Below are positions 63,501 through 64,000 of a stretch of DNA of 64,000 nt, piece after piece (the stretch's first letter is position 1; the number at the start of each line of letters is the position of its first letter). The stretch lies in the NCBI GenBank assembly GCA_016208015.1, contig JACQYW010000012.1, positions 62,001-126,000 of the forward strand, written 5' to 3'. Made by a program: the position numbers and the translations under genes. This DNA comes from Nitrosomonadales bacterium. Its GTDB lineage: Bacteria > Pseudomonadota > Gammaproteobacteria > Burkholderiales > Gallionellaceae. The notes under the pieces are model-generated. The model did not search any database. It was given only the letters and a program-made list of their open reading frames with translations, and was not told where the DNA came from.

Positions 63501-64000
63501 TCAGTCTCGTTCGCCGCTGAAAGCCATCAGCAGGTTGAGCAGGTGGATGAACAGGTTGTAGATATCCAGATATAGGCCAAGAGTCGCCATCAGGTAGTTG
63601 GTCTCGCCGCCGTGCACGATCTGGCTCACGTCGTAGAGGATGTAGGCGGAGAAGATCATCACGGCGATGGCGGAGATGGTCAGCGACAGCGCGGGGATCT
63701 GGAAGAAAATATTGGCCAGCGAAGCAACGATCAGCAGGATCAGTCCGATGAACAGGAACTTGCCCATGAAGCTGAAATCCTTCTTGGTCACGGTGGCGAT
63801 GGTGGCCAGCGAGAAGAAGATGATGCCGGTGCCGCCCGCGGCCATGCCAACCAGTTCTGCGCCATTCTTGAAGTGCAATGCGACTTGCAGGATGGGGCCG
63901 AGGAACACGCCGGCCACGAAGGTGAAGCCGAGCAGGGCGACGATGCCCCACACACTGTTACGCAGCGCGGCGACGGCGAACAGCATGCCCATCATCACGG
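63501..64000 (-). CDS. Bax inhibitor-1 / YccA-like membrane protein (C-terminal part)
   Basis: The visible C-terminal 165 residues contain about five to six membrane helices and the BI-1 signatures [19 protein letters not shown] and MIFSAYILYDVSQIVHGGE, followed by NYLMATLGLYLDIYNLFIHL. The reading frame runs off the end of the window, so the N-terminus lies beyond 64000. Family members are Ca2+-leak or pH-regulated channels, or FtsH modulators (YccA). Confidence 0.93.
   Translation of the reverse strand, partial: VMMGMLFAVAALRNSVWGIVALLGFTFVAGVFLGPILQVALHFKNGAELVGMAAGGTGIIFFSLATIATVTKKDFSFMGKFLFIGLILLIVASLANIFFQIPALSLTISAIAVMIFSAYILYDVSQIVHGGETNYLMATLGLYLDIYNLFIHLLNLLMAFSGERD

Overview
The window is a dense, roughly 60% G+C chromosomal segment of a betaproteobacterium. 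The gene orders aat-bpt-pyrD, ispE-tRNA-Gln-prs-rplY-pth-ychF, rsmD-coaD-ferredoxin, ftsY-ftsE-ftsX and darP/pmbA are typical of that class. Two hemerythrin proteins, several c-di-GMP genes and a LexA with GAAC-N4-GTTC operators would suit a microaerophilic Nitrosomonadales lineage such as Gallionellaceae. That family placement is inference from content; I could run no alignment. No phage, complete insertion sequence, CRISPR array or rRNA is visible.

Layout. 1-5711: end of a kdp potassium-uptake operon (kdpC tail, a 41-residue membrane peptide, a CorA-like protein with a GMN motif, kdpD, kdpE). 5719-9537 (minus): aat, bpt, a membrane protein and pyrD, with a decayed diguanylate cyclase on the plus strand between aat and bpt. 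9628-14893: a PilZ-like protein, an esterase, darP/pmbA, and a convergent CZB zinc protein and bacteriohemerythrin. 15047-21680: ftsY-ftsE-ftsX, two M16 peptidases, rsmD (probably with an ATA start), coaD and a ferredoxin. 21817-27941: a diguanylate cyclase with a C-terminal hemerythrin domain, mutM, and a Gld-type ABC transporter. 28020-34821: TPR lipoprotein, lolB, ispE, tRNA-Gln(UUG), prs, rplY, pth, ychF.

34977-39476: an RhlE helicase, a MITE-like inverted repeat, a DUF1415 protein, an SrkA-like kinase, a YchJ-like protein, a GcvR-like ACT protein and an unknown 87-residue protein. 39684-42999: a divergent signalling pair, a class III nucleotidyl cyclase and a Rossmann-PAS-GGDEF protein. 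43054-47228: an AcoR-type sigma-54 activator divergent from an aldehyde dehydrogenase and a DUF779 gene, with a visible sigma-54 promoter and upstream palindrome. 47329-49601: prfC, an S4 protein and arfB (translation termination and ribosome rescue). 49604-54409: AlkD, a HerA-like ATPase, a small hydrophilic protein and a TonB-dependent receptor. 54471-59668: a small HMA-like protein, lipA, sodB behind an IscR-like site, a TMTC-like membrane protein, a D,D-carboxypeptidase and a DUF3617 protein. 59832-64000: lexA with two operators, a PolB-type exonuclease, rlmD, a rhodanese, a HopJ-like protein and a truncated Bax-inhibitor-1 protein.

The themes beyond housekeeping are second-messenger signalling (two intact GGDEF proteins, one GGDEF relic, one PilZ-like protein, one class III cyclase) and oxygen or redox sensing (two hemerythrin domains, one CZB domain, a Rossmann-GGDEF fusion, Fe-SOD under a probable Fe-S regulator). 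The least conventional architectures are the Rossmann-PAS-GGDEF protein divergent from the TPR-cyclase, and the CorA-like protein inside the kdp operon.
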